Assembly: GCA_016294035.1 (NCBI GenBank) | Contig: JAEDCT010000042.1 | Coordinates: 1 to 9,074, forward strand | Reading direction: 5' to 3' | Source: Treponema sp. | GTDB lineage: Bacteria > Spirochaetota > Spirochaetia > Treponematales > Treponemataceae | Length of the DNA stretch: 9,074 nucleotides | Part shown: positions 1-6,571 of the stretch, piece after piece | Layout of the letters: each line of letters opens with the position of its first letter | How positions within the stretch are numbered: the stretch's first letter is position 1 | Translations under genes and position numbers: made by a program | The notes under the pieces: generated by a model | The model's database searches: none | What the model was told of the DNA's origin: nothing | Seen by the model: only the letters and a program-made list of their open reading frames with translations

Positions 1-68
1 AAAAGCCGCCGCAGGATGGTGCGATTGCCCCTTGTGGGCATGAGTGCCAGCCTGTACAAACAGATTTC
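1..68. other. GC-rich non-coding end segment with a long imperfect hairpin (candidate origin or packaging element)
   Basis: No ORF is supported here, and the segment is visibly more GC-rich than the rest of the window. Bases 12-54 fold as a near-symmetric hairpin: CAGG (12-15) pairs with CCTG (51-54), TGG (17-19) with CCA (47-49) across one A/G mismatch, then a 6x6 internal loop, then TGCCC (26-30) with GGGCA (36-40) around loop CTTGT. It lies just beyond the terminator of the last gene. If the window is a closed circle, it sits about 22 bases from the perfect dyad at 9041-9063. Structured non-coding DNA of this kind is typical of single-strand origins, double-strand origins or packaging signals. 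The function is inferred; it could also be flanking DNA if the window is not circular. Confidence 0.45.
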
Positions 69-107
69 AAAAAAAAATAAAGCGTGGATAAAACAAATAT
101 CCACGCT
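69..107 (-). terminator. Intrinsic terminator after the 89-aa gene
   Basis: A 10-bp perfect stem (81-90 with 98-107) has a 7-nt loop. On the minus strand it is followed by TTTATTTTTTTTT. It begins 9 bases after the stop codon at 117-119, so it ends the 89-aa gene transcript. Confidence 0.88.
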
Positions 108-116
108 CCGTCATCT

Positions 117-386
117 TCACTTAATTATTTTCGCGTATCTATAACGCAAATAGGTATTAACCAACATATCAAAGTAATTTATAGCATCATGTCTACTATA
201 TGTACTCAGACTTTCATCAATATCAATGATTTTTCCATCTTTCTTCAACATTGCATAGGTTCTATAAATGCCTATTCCCTTGTATTCATGTTTTATCAAT
301 ATGAACTCTATTTCAAAGTTTTTATGATGACCCTTCACCATAATTTTCTTCAATGTTTCCGTCATGTTCTTTTTTTTGTTTCCCAT
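117..386 (-). CDS. Small basic protein of unknown function (89 aa)
   Basis: I do not recognise this family. The N-terminus is strongly basic (MGNKKK, then further Lys around residues 14-24). The middle is beta-like (FEIEFILIKH; a Gly-Ile-Gly-Ile stretch; YAMLKKDGKIIDID) and the C-terminus looks helical with many Tyr, Arg and Lys. There is no membrane segment or signal peptide. The ORF is open from a TTG at 419. I chose ATG 386 because a GGAGG lies 12 bases upstream, which is a long but usable spacing, whereas the TTG has no ribosome site. ATG 365 is a third option. The gene is separated from the SSB-like gene by a terminator and is followed by its own terminator. No clear promoter was seen, so it may depend on read-through. 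A nucleic-acid-binding or regulatory role is only a guess from charge and size. Confidence 0.65.
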   Translation of the reverse strand: MGNKKKNMTETLKKIMVKGHHKNFEIEFILIKHEYKGIGIYRTYAMLKKDGKIIDIDESLSTYSRHDAINYFDMLVNTYLRYRYAKIIK

Positions 387-437
387 TTTGTTTTTCAACC
401 TCCATTCACTAAAACACAAACTTTCTGTCGACCATTA

Positions 438-481
438 CAAAAAAAATAAATCCTTCATAAAGTGGCTGGACTTTACGAAGG
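438..481 (-). terminator. Intrinsic terminator closing the rep/SSB-like operon
   Basis: A 12-bp stem (452-463 with 470-481) has a 6-nt loop, followed on the minus strand by ATTTATTTTTTTTG. Position 457/476 is A/C in plus-strand RNA, a mismatch, but G.U in minus-strand RNA. The stem is therefore intact only in the minus transcript, which confirms its direction. Confidence 0.88.
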
Positions 482-494
482 AAATATTTTTTCT

Positions 495-899
495 TTACAG
501 CTGAACTTTATCGGCTGCCGTCAAGTTTTCATTCGGTAAAAAGTCCTTTACATTCATGAAACCTGCATCATCTTCTTTAATGCATATCTTGCCTTTCTTT
601 CCCGTCCATGCAACGTAGTTTTCTTCTGCAAACCGACCTTTAAGAATAAAGCAAGCCTTTATCTTCGATGCCTTTTGATTAAACATCTTTACTTTTTCCG
701 GATCATCCCCTTCTTTTGCATCAAACAACACAAAATTATTTGGATTTGTCCTTTCATTTACTCCATCAACAGTAAACGGAAACTTCAACACATGATATCC
801 GTTTATGTCGGTCTCGTAAGGACGTTCCAAAGTCACGTCATAAATCCCCGTCTTCAGTTTCAGGGCCTGATCCTCATACTTGAAACTACTTCCAAACAT
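495..899 (-). CDS. OB/SSB-like protein, paralogue 1 (134 aa)
   Basis: Probably a single-stranded-DNA-binding or replication accessory protein; this is an inference. Visible pattern: G-Y-DVTL (residues 18-24), V-L-KFPFTVDGV (37-47), NPNNFVLFD (52-60), KACFILKGRF (81-90), GKKGKICI (100-107). This strand-turn-strand layout recalls the small OB-fold phage proteins of the DUF669/SSB type. The core pattern is shared with the 141-aa protein two genes upstream, so the two are paralogues. The ORF is open from a GTG at 908, but ATG 899 is preferred: AAGGAG lies 8 bases upstream of it, and the GTG overlaps that ribosome site. The gene follows the 30-aa peptide by two bases and is the last gene before a strong terminator. 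ssDNA coating would fit the Rep encoded in the same operon. Confidence 0.8.
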   Translation of the reverse strand: MFGSSFKYEDQALKLKTGIYDVTLERPYETDINGYHVLKFPFTVDGVNERTNPNNFVLFDAKEGDDPEKVKMFNQKASKIKACFILKGRFAEENYVAWTGKKGKICIKEDDAGFMNVKDFLPNENLTAADKVQL

Positions 900-924
900 C
901 TTCAACACTCCTTAATATGTTTTA
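893..924 (-). repeat. Duplicated translation leader, copy 1
   Basis: The ribosome-binding region and first codons of the 134-aa gene match those of the 141-aa gene (1421-1452) at 25 of 32 bases without a gap. Both show AAAACAT-TTAAGG-ATGTTTG with the same spacing. This suggests the gene was duplicated together with its leader. Confidence 0.6.
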
Positions 925-994
925 TGTTTATATAATAAAAATATCCTGCAATTACAGCCATCTGCAAGACATTTCCTATCCACTTCCCATTCAT
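902..994 (-). CDS. 30-aa single-span membrane peptide
   Basis: The peptide starts MNGKWIGNVL, continues with the hydrophobic run QMAVIAGYFYYINI, and ends in the basic tail KHIKEC. This gives one membrane-spanning helix with a short polar N-terminus and a positive C-terminus. It fills the gap between the two SSB-like genes almost exactly: the ATG is 7 bases after the 141-aa stop codon, and its TGA ends 2 bases before the ATG of the 134-aa gene. That packing suggests translational coupling, since no Shine-Dalgarno site precedes it. ATG at codon 12 is an alternative start. Single-helix peptides of this size in ssDNA phages act as minor coat, assembly or lysis proteins, and one of these roles is inferred here. 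The family is not recognised, and chance openness in 93 bases cannot be excluded. Confidence 0.55.
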   Translation of the reverse strand: MNGKWIGNVLQMAVIAGYFYYINIKHIKEC

Positions 995-1001
995 GCAATT
1001 T

Positions 1002-1427
1002 TTAATACGGTCTCCATTTAGATTCTATAACCGCTTGCTCTTCTTTTGTCATATCATCATTGGGGAAAAAATACGCTATGACAAATTTCCCCGACCTATT
1101 CTTAATAATTGAAATCTTCCCCTTCTTCCCTATACATTCATGAAAATATTCATCCTTAAATGGACTTGTAAGCCTGAAGCATTTCCTTACTAAAAACTCT
1201 CTTATCCTGTAACTTGCTTTTTCTTCCGGCCCGTCGTCAATATTGGTTTTATCCAAGTGAAAATAATTTGGGATTGTTTCACAGTCCAAACCGTCCACTG
1301 TAAACGGAAACCTTATCACCTTAAAACCCGGTTCATAAACCTCATTAGGTTTGCGTAAAGTTACATCGTAAACCCCCGGCTCCAAGACCATCGACCATAC
1401 CTCATTACCAAAATCATCCACAAACAT
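1002..1427 (-). CDS. OB/SSB-like protein, paralogue 2 (141 aa)
   Basis: A diverged paralogue of the 134-aa protein. It shares the anchors PGVYDVTLRKP (about residues 18-28), FKVIRFPFTVDGL, PNYFHLDK, a CFRL strand and GKKGKISI, ending in a charged tail (EEQAVIESKWRPY). The same small beta-barrel fold and a role in binding ssDNA during rolling-circle replication are inferred. It lies directly downstream of rep: the rep stop is 22 bases from this ATG, and the ribosome site AGGGGG is 7 bases before the ATG. The pair may have split tasks, for example general coating against regulation or virion-strand sequestration. Acidic residues between the anchors differ strongly from paralogue 1, which fits functional divergence. 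Assignment to a named SSB family is uncertain. Confidence 0.8.
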   Translation of the reverse strand: MFVDDFGNEVWSMVLEPGVYDVTLRKPNEVYEPGFKVIRFPFTVDGLDCETIPNYFHLDKTNIDDGPEEKASYRIREFLVRKCFRLTSPFKDEYFHECIGKKGKISIIKNRSGKFVIAYFFPNDDMTKEEQAVIESKWRPY

Positions 1428-1452
1428 ATCAAAACCCCCTTAACATGTTTTA
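1421..1452 (-). repeat. Duplicated translation leader, copy 2
   Basis: Partner of the leader at 893-924. Here it overlaps the end of rep (TAA at 1450-1452) and carries AGGGGG as the ribosome site of the 141-aa gene. Confidence 0.6.
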
Positions 1453-3231
1453 CTTTATACGTAAAATATAATGCGAACTGCGTAGATTGTCAACTCTATC
1501 CGTCCATTCAAGACCATTTTTCGTATAAAATGGTGCGTCAAACCACGGTCTTGCGTCCCTCTCAAGTTTCTCCCTTGCCTCAAGTTCTTCATATGAGTAC
1601 CAACTGTCCACGGCTGATGCACATATATGGTTATACTGTTCAAAATCCGTCGTATAGGCAACCCTAGGTACCGGAGATTTGTTTTCCCTCTGCTGCAAGA
1701 CTATCTTATACTCTTTATTCTTCACAAGAATCCAGTCAACATAAAAGCAAAATGCCTCAAAAACCGCCTGAAGGAACTGCCTGTCATCCGAAAAGTCATA
1801 TTTATCCAGCATCCGGTTGTAAATGTCCCAATAAAAGCTGACATACTCCTTGCGGTTGATGTCAGAATGCTTCGGATCAACGACAAACTTCATAAAATCC
1901 TCGATAAAGTTACGAGAATCAAACATAACCTTAGAATGAAAAGAAAAATCCTTGCTATCTTCCTCAGAAACGTTATTATTGCGATTCGGAACACGATTAA
2001 AATGTGAAATAAAATCCGTGAAAGTCATCGACTCCACGAAAGTGTCCGACCATGAGGGCGAATTAGTACATATACTGGTCAAGTTAGACCGCAACTTCGT
2101 TGCGGTCTCGTCCGACATCCTGCCAATACGCTCCAACAAAACACAAACCTCGTCTCGGGCTTCATACTGAGATTGTGGCATACCATCAAAATCTGAGGCA
2201 AGAGAGCTCGCAAAATGTATAGCCTTTTCATACTCCATTGCAGAATCTGCCTTAAGCTTGTCTTCCTCGACTTTGCTCTTCTTACAGTTCTTGCGTGTCA
2301 TCAAAAGCTTGCGTCTGTTGAAAGACTTCAAATAAATGTACTCCTGGATCTGCTTTATATCGGACGGCTTCCACCCGTCCTTTTTATCCAATAAAGAGAA
2401 GACGTCCTCTTCCATCCCCTTTCCGATGTACTTCGTCAAATACCATTTTAAGTTGTCGCCTTTTGCGGCCTGTAGATTAAACACCTCGCTATTGACAGAC
2501 CTATTGATCATACAAAACAAGGTGCCTTTCCTTATGTTCTGCTGATTGTGGTAATATTTCAGCTCCGGAAACGTGTCATGAGGAAAAAACAACATCATGT
2601 GTATATGAGGGTAGCCATTGGCTGTGCTTTCGAGGGTTGCTATATATTCGGCTTCGTAGTGCTTCCTTAAGTTCTCAGTAACCTTGTAGACTTCTTCCTT
2701 GAGATAGTTTTCCCATGCGTAAGCACGTGATTCGTATTTTTTTATGTCGCAAGTCAAGGTCAAGAAATAACAGTCCTTGCCTTCCGACCTCTTCTGCTCC
2801 ACAAAGTCAAGGATTTTTCCACGCTGGAGCTTGTTGTATCTTTTCGTCCCCTTTGCGTTGCTTTCAAACCATGCAACCTTTCCCTTACTGTTGACCGACT
2901 GCAACATCAACAGGGAAGAAGAACAGATTTCCAGTGCCTTTTTAAGCTCATCCTCATTGAGATTCCTTTCCTTGAGAATGTCCCTGACAAACTGCAATCT
3001 GTCATAAGTCTTGTTTCTGTTTTTTTCTTTATCAAAAAGAGACTGGTCGTAATAAAGCTTATTGGCTATAAGCTTTTCTGTCTTTGAAGCTTCCTTGAAA
3101 ACGCTTTTAAGCGTGTAGTTTCCGCCCCCGTTATGATGCCATACAGGCAGAAAAGAAGTAAACTTCTGCATAAAATTAAGAAAAGATTGGATATTGACTT
3201 TTTTTTCGTCTTTACTGTATACTGTGTTCAT
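1450..3231 (-). CDS. HUH-type rolling-circle replication initiator (593 aa)
   Basis: A Rep endonuclease that would nick the origin, become covalently attached to the 5' end and start rolling-circle replication. All three HUH motifs are visible: motif 1 FLTLTCD (156-162), motif 2 GYPHIHMMLFF with metal-binding His209 and His211, and motif 3 WYLTKYIGKG with catalytic Tyr264 and Lys267 (YxxKY). The single-Tyr motif 3 resembles Reps of microviruses and inoviruses and of many RCR plasmids. SFNRRKLLMTRK (303-314) resembles the basic segment that often follows motif 3. Residues 1-150 and 320-593 match nothing I recognise, and no Walker A helicase motif is present, so host helicase would be needed. 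The protein is long for a phage HUH Rep. ATG 3231 is fixed by an in-frame TGA upstream, but no ribosome site precedes it, which suggests weak or controlled translation. It heads the operon with the SSB-like genes. Confidence 0.92.
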   Translation of the reverse strand: MNTVYSKDEKKVNIQSFLNFMQKFTSFLPVWHHNGGGNYTLKSVFKEASKTEKLIANKLYYDQSLFDKEKNRNKTYDRLQFVRDILKERNLNEDELKKALEICSSSLLMLQSVNSKGKVAWFESNAKGTKRYNKLQRGKILDFVEQKRSEGKDCYFLTLTCDIKKYESRAYAWENYLKEEVYKVTENLRKHYEAEYIATLESTANGYPHIHMMLFFPHDTFPELKYYHNQQNIRKGTLFCMINRSVNSEVFNLQAAKGDNLKWYLTKYIGKGMEEDVFSLLDKKDGWKPSDIKQIQEYIYLKSFNRRKLLMTRKNCKKSKVEEDKLKADSAMEYEKAIHFASSLASDFDGMPQSQYEARDEVCVLLERIGRMSDETATKLRSNLTSICTNSPSWSDTFVESMTFTDFISHFNRVPNRNNNVSEEDSKDFSFHSKVMFDSRNFIEDFMKFVVDPKHSDINRKEYVSFYWDIYNRMLDKYDFSDDRQFLQAVFEAFCFYVDWILVKNKEYKIVLQQRENKSPVPRVAYTTDFEQYNHICASAVDSWYSYEELEAREKLERDARPWFDAPFYTKNGLEWTDRVDNLRSSHYILRIK

Positions 3232-3248
3232 TGACTTTTTTTTTCTTG

Positions 3249-3264
3249 TGTATCAAGTGATACA
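3249..3264. repeat. Short dyad just upstream of the rep start
   Basis: TGTATC-AAGT-GATACA is a 6-bp stem with a 4-nt loop, extendable by about 3 bp with a bulge. It lies 17 bases before the rep ATG, between a GAGG and the start codon. It could be an operator, part of the origin, or an mRNA hairpin that controls rep translation. Confidence 0.5.
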
Positions 3265-3280
3265 AGGGAAACCTCACATG

Positions 3281-3311
3281 GAGCCGTTGAGAAGGAAGCA
3301 CTCAACGGCTC
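3281..3311. repeat. Perfect 11-bp hairpin upstream of rep (candidate replication origin)
   Basis: GAGCCGTTGAG (3281-3291) pairs perfectly with CTCAACGGCTC (3301-3311) around a 9-nt loop AAGGAAGCA. No T-run typical of a terminator follows on the minus strand. On the plus strand it is followed only by TTCTTATTT. Nick sites of HUH Reps commonly sit in or beside a hairpin near the rep gene, so this is the best candidate double-strand origin. A leader-RNA role is the alternative. The nick site itself cannot be assigned by eye. Confidence 0.6.
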
Positions 3312-3560
3312 TTCTTATTTCAGCAGAAATAAAATCAAGGATAATGCATCTACTTTCAACACAAGAAAAATTACTCCTTTTCATAAAAATATATTGTATA
3401 AACCCCATCAAAAGATTTTTCATCGATTGTATTAAAACCCATCACATTTTACAAGATAAAACCAATAAAATATTTTAAGTTGACTTTTTCAGCTGACATG
3501 CGTTATATTGAAATCATCCCAACCAAAGCATCTCCATTTAAAAAAGTTTGACCTCCAAAA
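3312..3560. other. Non-coding rep upstream region
   Basis: This stretch, with the hairpins just downstream, is the longest part of the window without a convincing gene. It holds the rep promoter (3426-3454) and an imperfect direct repeat: ATTGTAT..AAACCCCATCA at 3393-3410, matching ATTGTATTAAAACCCATCA at 3426-3444. It also has an isolated AAAAGGAG on the minus strand near 3374-3381 with no matching ORF. The recurring sequence TTGACTTTTT appears near 3194, 3232 and 3480 (plus-strand sense). Such repeats could be Rep binding sites or operator copies, which is an inference. Confidence 0.45.
3426..3454 (-). promoter_or_regulatory. Probable sigma-70-type promoter for the rep operon
   Basis: On the minus strand: TTGTAA (3454-3449), 17-base spacer, TACAAT (3431-3426). 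The -10 lies inside one copy of the direct repeat whose second copy at 3393-3410 also contains TACAAT but lacks a good -35. The predicted leader is nearly 190 nt and includes both hairpins upstream of rep. Confidence 0.55.
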
Positions 3561-3561
3561 A

Positions 3562-3600
3562 CCCCAAAAACGCTGACCCTTAAAAGGCCAGCGTTTTTTT
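3562..3600 (-). terminator. Intrinsic terminator after the 937-aa gene
   Basis: The stem 3571-3578 with 3586-3593 has a 7-nt loop and is flanked by A/T runs. Position 3576/3588 is mismatched in plus-strand RNA but forms G.U in minus-strand RNA, again favouring the minus transcript. The minus U-tract is TTTTT-GGGG-TTTTT. A 9-base T-run on the other side means it may also stop opposing transcription. Confidence 0.82.
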
Positions 3601-3603
3601 TTA

Positions 3604-3625
3604 CCTCACCGGAAACACATACCTT
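3604..3625 (-). repeat. Conserved 3'-UTR motif, copy 1
   Basis: It lies between the 937-aa stop codon and its terminator. It matches 7531-7552 at 18 of 22 bases, including 13 identical bases that read AAGGTATGTGTTT on the minus strand. All four differences are transitions. Confidence 0.55.
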
Positions 3626-3630
3626 ATTTA

Positions 3631-6444
3631 TTATACGACTGTGCTCCAATCTGCAGGAGTGCGTCCATGTTTTCCCGTGTCATACAATATGCCATTGTAT
3701 TCCAAGTAAACCGAGCCTCCCTCCGTTCCGATAAATGAAAGCCTTGAATCATCCCTTATGCTGTCATATTCAGGATCTTCCTGAATATTTGCATAGTAAG
3801 ACAATGAATAGTTTCCTGCAGATCCTGACTGTTCTACCCACTGCCCTATCTCAGTTATTACAGTACCGTTCGGATTGGTTATCTTTTCGATGAAGCGTTC
3901 ATCCGTAACTTCACCGAAGTCCAACTTAAGACCGTCCACTGTAACCGTGAACTGTGGATAAAGATCAGCTTCTTCTTCCTTGAGCTTTTCCAAAGTGATT
4001 CTATTCTGATTGTCAATGAGATAGTCACTAACTGTCACGATATTAGTGAAGTATTTCTTCTCTGCCGTCTTTCTGTATGTAACTCCATTTGAAACCACGT
4101 CAAATGATGGAACATCTATGTAGCAGTTTACTTCACGCATCGGATAAGACCTGTAAGTACCTGTAGCCCTTACATTCAAGAAGCTTCCATCCGAAACGAC
4201 TGAAAAAGGAGCACTCAAAATCGAACTGTCCCCGAACCTGCCTTCTGTGAAGAAGTTCATCTGTACATTCTGGTCTACCCCTGAACCACTGAAAGGCGCC
4301 CTGATACTTACCTTTGGACTAGAAGCTGTATCGTATGCAAAAGGTCTGTCGAGGTTTCTTACAAGGTCTGTGTCACTGTAAGGTGAGTTGCCGTTTGAAA
4401 GCGTTATCTTGTAAGTCTGTCCCTCATATTCAACATTTATTGCGGCAAGATATGAACCTACAGGGAATGACGGCAAGTCCTGATTGTATGTAGTCGTGTA
4501 CGGAACATCTACCGAGCAGAATCCGCCGTTATTCTTCAAAACACCGTCAGAGAGTGACAGTACCTTCTGTGCACCATCTGAAATACATGATACCTGCAGA
4601 GATATCTTGTTTGTATCAGGAGCATCCATCCATGGTTCTCTGAATGTAACCTTCAATCCTGCAGCTGATTTTTCAATGAGGGATACACCGCAATCAAACT
4701 CATGTTCGTCCTTGCCCTCAAGTATTACATTAGGCCATTGAGAAATCATTGAGGCATCTTTTCCGGTGTCATACAAAATGCCATTGTATTCCAAATTGAC
4801 GTTACCGCCCTCTGTTCCTATAAATGAAACAGTAGAATCATCTGTTACCTTCTTCTGATTAGGATCATCCTGGAATGACCCATAGTAAGACAATGACCAG
4901 TTTCCTGCAGAACCGTTCTTTTCTGACCATGATTCTACAGTACTTACTACTGAACCGTCTGCGTTTGTTATCTTTTCGATGAACCGTGAGTCTTTGACTT
5001 CCCCATATGCAAGCTTCAAGCCTGCAACTTCTGCCTTCAACTTGAAATAATTGGTTGAATTAGGTTTCTTGACCTTGTACAAAACCGTATCAATTGAACT
5101 GTCGATGAGATAGTTACTTGTAGTAACATCATTAGAGAAGTATTTCTTCTCTGCCGTCTTTCTGTATGTAACTCCATTTGAAACCACGTCAAAGGATGGA
5201 ACATCTATATAACAGTTTGCCTCACGCATCGGATAATACCTGTGATTACCTGCAGCCCTGATGTTCAAATAACTTCCATCCGAGGTAATCGAAAAAAGAC
5301 CACTCAAAATCGAACTGTCCCCGAACCTACCTTCGGTGAAGAAGTCCATCTGTGCATTCTCGTCTACCCCTGTACCACTGAACGGTATTCTAAGATTTAC
5401 CTTTACTCCATCAGCCGTATTGTGTGCAAGAGGTCTGTCGAGGTTTCTTACAAGGTCTGCGTCACTGTAAGATGCACTGCCGTCCGTCAATGTTATTTCG
5501 TATCCCTGCCCTGTATAGTTTACATTTACACCCGAGATGCCCGAGCCTTCCGGAAGAGCCGGCAAGTCCTGATTGTATGTCGTCGAGTACGGAACATCCA
5601 CCGAACACAAACCGTTATTGTTGACCAAGACACGGTCGGAATATGAAACCACTTTTCGCATGCCGTCAGAGACAAAAGAAAGGTCAAACGAAACTGTATT
5701 GACGGTCGGATTTTCCTTCCAAGGCTCCGCGAACGTGATTGTAAATCCTGATGCCGATTTTTCAATCATTGAAACACTACAATCAAACGTGTGGCGGTCA
5801 ATTTCCTCCATCTGTACGGCAAGACTTGCCGACGCTATCATGTCCTTGCTGCTATCCTGGTCATCATTGGTGACGATACGCACGAAACAATGACTATTGA
5901 TTTCCTTGACGTCATCGACATCAACTTCAAGAAGCTGGGGATTGTTCTTTGAGTAATAACCCAAATAAAGCTTGTAACCACGGAAAAGCGATGCCTCATT
6001 GTACAAGGCGAACATCATTGAAAATACACGATCTTCCTGTGCGATCAATTCAGGGACGCTGAAAGTCACGTGATTGTTTCCTGTGATTGAGTTAACCTTT
6101 ATATTTGTGATTGTCGTCGGTGGAGTAAAGTCCGTCGGGTACAACGGTATCAAGTTCAAGTCCGTCATTCCGGAAAACTTGAGATTTCTTGCAACGGACA
6201 TCCTGTAATTCCATTTCGTGAAGCTGGGATTCTCAAAGAGATTGCAGTAATAATTCATCTGCATGCCCATCTGTGCATATTGAACCGCACCTGCAAAGTT
6301 GCTGCGGTTCCTCTTCTGCTCCGGTGTGTTCGGATTGTGCGGTATAACGTACGTCCTTATAGTACGCTTGTTCTTCCAACGCTGACCGACCATGGCACCG
6401 AGTTTGCCATAAAACCCACCTGATAAAAAGTTCTGTTTTGCCAT
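3631..6444 (-). CDS. Large repeat-containing virion or adhesin-like protein with DUF6266-like N-terminus (937 aa)
   Basis: Candidate spike or receptor-binding protein of the particle (inferred). Residues 1-43 carry the shared module, with GKLG at 13-16, WKNKRTIRTY at 23-32, and P35, NP at 37-38 and Q43. Together with a beta-rich part to about residue 210 this matches the layout of the 203-aa protein. Residues 218-562 and 581-925 are tandem copies at an exact 363-residue offset, with no net gap at any anchor checked: HxFDCxVSxIEKSAxG, CSVDVPYxTTYNQDLP, LVRNLDRP, FFTEGRFGDSSILS, the VPSFDVVSNG block, FIEKITN, and the C-terminal EYNGILYDTGK. The units are rich in Ser, Thr, Asn and Asp and look all-beta. 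There is no signal peptide or membrane segment, so export would be as part of a particle or by lysis. The ribosome site AGGTAGG is 8 bases before the ATG. It is the largest gene, in its own unit between two terminators. Confidence 0.85.
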   Translation of the reverse strand: MAKQNFLSGGFYGKLGAMVGQRWKNKRTIRTYVIPHNPNTPEQKRNRSNFAGAVQYAQMGMQMNYYCNLFENPSFTKWNYRMSVARNLKFSGMTDLNLIPLYPTDFTPPTTITNIKVNSITGNNHVTFSVPELIAQEDRVFSMMFALYNEASLFRGYKLYLGYYSKNNPQLLEVDVDDVKEINSHCFVRIVTNDDQDSSKDMIASASLAVQMEEIDRHTFDCSVSMIEKSASGFTITFAEPWKENPTVNTVSFDLSFVSDGMRKVVSYSDRVLVNNNGLCSVDVPYSTTYNQDLPALPEGSGISGVNVNYTGQGYEITLTDGSASYSDADLVRNLDRPLAHNTADGVKVNLRIPFSGTGVDENAQMDFFTEGRFGDSSILSGLFSITSDGSYLNIRAAGNHRYYPMREANCYIDVPSFDVVSNGVTYRKTAEKKYFSNDVTTSNYLIDSSIDTVLYKVKKPNSTNYFKLKAEVAGLKLAYGEVKDSRFIEKITNADGSVVSTVESWSEKNGSAGNWSLSYYGSFQDDPNQKKVTDDSTVSFIGTEGGNVNLEYNGILYDTGKDASMISQWPNVILEGKDEHEFDCGVSLIEKSAAGLKVTFREPWMDAPDTNKISLQVSCISDGAQKVLSLSDGVLKNNGGFCSVDVPYTTTYNQDLPSFPVGSYLAAINVEYEGQTYKITLSNGNSPYSDTDLVRNLDRPFAYDTASSPKVSIRAPFSGSGVDQNVQMNFFTEGRFGDSSILSAPFSVVSDGSFLNVRATGTYRSYPMREVNCYIDVPSFDVVSNGVTYRKTAEKKYFTNIVTVSDYLIDNQNRITLEKLKEEEADLYPQFTVTVDGLKLDFGEVTDERFIEKITNPNGTVITEIGQWVEQSGSAGNYSLSYYANIQEDPEYDSIRDDSRLSFIGTEGGSVYLEYNGILYDTGKHGRTPADWSTVV
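3670..4704 (-). repeat. Intragenic tandem repeat unit B (codons 581-925)
   Basis: Second copy of the 345-residue unit in the 937-aa gene, 1089 bases from unit A. Parts are nearly identical in DNA as well: the block around 4069-4120 matches 5158-5209 almost base for base. Other parts differ freely. Confidence 0.85.
4759..5793 (-). repeat. Intragenic tandem repeat unit A (codons 218-562)
   Basis: First copy of the 345-residue unit. An 18-residue linker (563-580) separates it from unit B. Confidence 0.85.
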
Positions 6445-6492
6445 AAATAAAACCTACCTTTTATATTAAGATATACGCTTAGCGCATATATA

Positions 6493-6521
6493 AATATAAT
6501 GGCATAACAAAAAAAAAGCAA
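6493..6521 (-). promoter_or_regulatory. Possible weak promoter for the 937-aa gene
   Basis: TTGCTT (6521-6516), 17 bases, TATATT (6498-6493) on the minus strand. The -35 is poor and lies in the downstream arm of the preceding terminator. The only support is position: the 937-aa gene sits after a strong terminator and needs a start of its own or read-through. Confidence 0.3.
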
Positions 6522-6541
6522 CCTATTTTCATAGGTTGCTT
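6509..6541 (-). terminator. Strong intrinsic terminator ending the 203-aa/31-aa unit
   Basis: An 11-bp perfect stem (6516-6526 with 6531-6541) is closed on the minus strand by a GAAA tetraloop. Nine U follow, of which the first two belong to the stem. Confidence 0.9.
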
Positions 6542-6571
6542 TCGCATACATACATGGAATGTTTTTGATCT

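Noticed and set aside
323..406. 27-codon out-of-frame ORF beginning with ATG near 406, overlapping the 89-aa gene
   Set aside because: It lacks an upstream ribosome site and ends inside the better-supported gene. The GGAGG there fits ATG 386 instead.
84..935. Plus-strand ORFs at 84-449 and 675-935
   Set aside because: They lie opposite better-supported minus-strand genes and terminators, lack ribosome sites, and have low-complexity Phe/His-rich translations typical of antisense shadows.
1455..1661. 68-aa minus-strand ORF in the 3' end of rep
   Set aside because: It is an alternate frame of rep with no start signals of its own.
3274..3384. 36-codon minus-strand ORF (MKRSNFSCVESR...) upstream of rep
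   Set aside because: It has no ribosome site before its ATG, runs through the perfect hairpin, and has no recognisable composition. More likely leader or origin DNA.
4484..5893. Overlapping ORFs on both strands inside the 937-aa gene
   Set aside because: The 937-aa frame has clear domain repeats conserved at protein level. The other frames change between repeat units without conservation.
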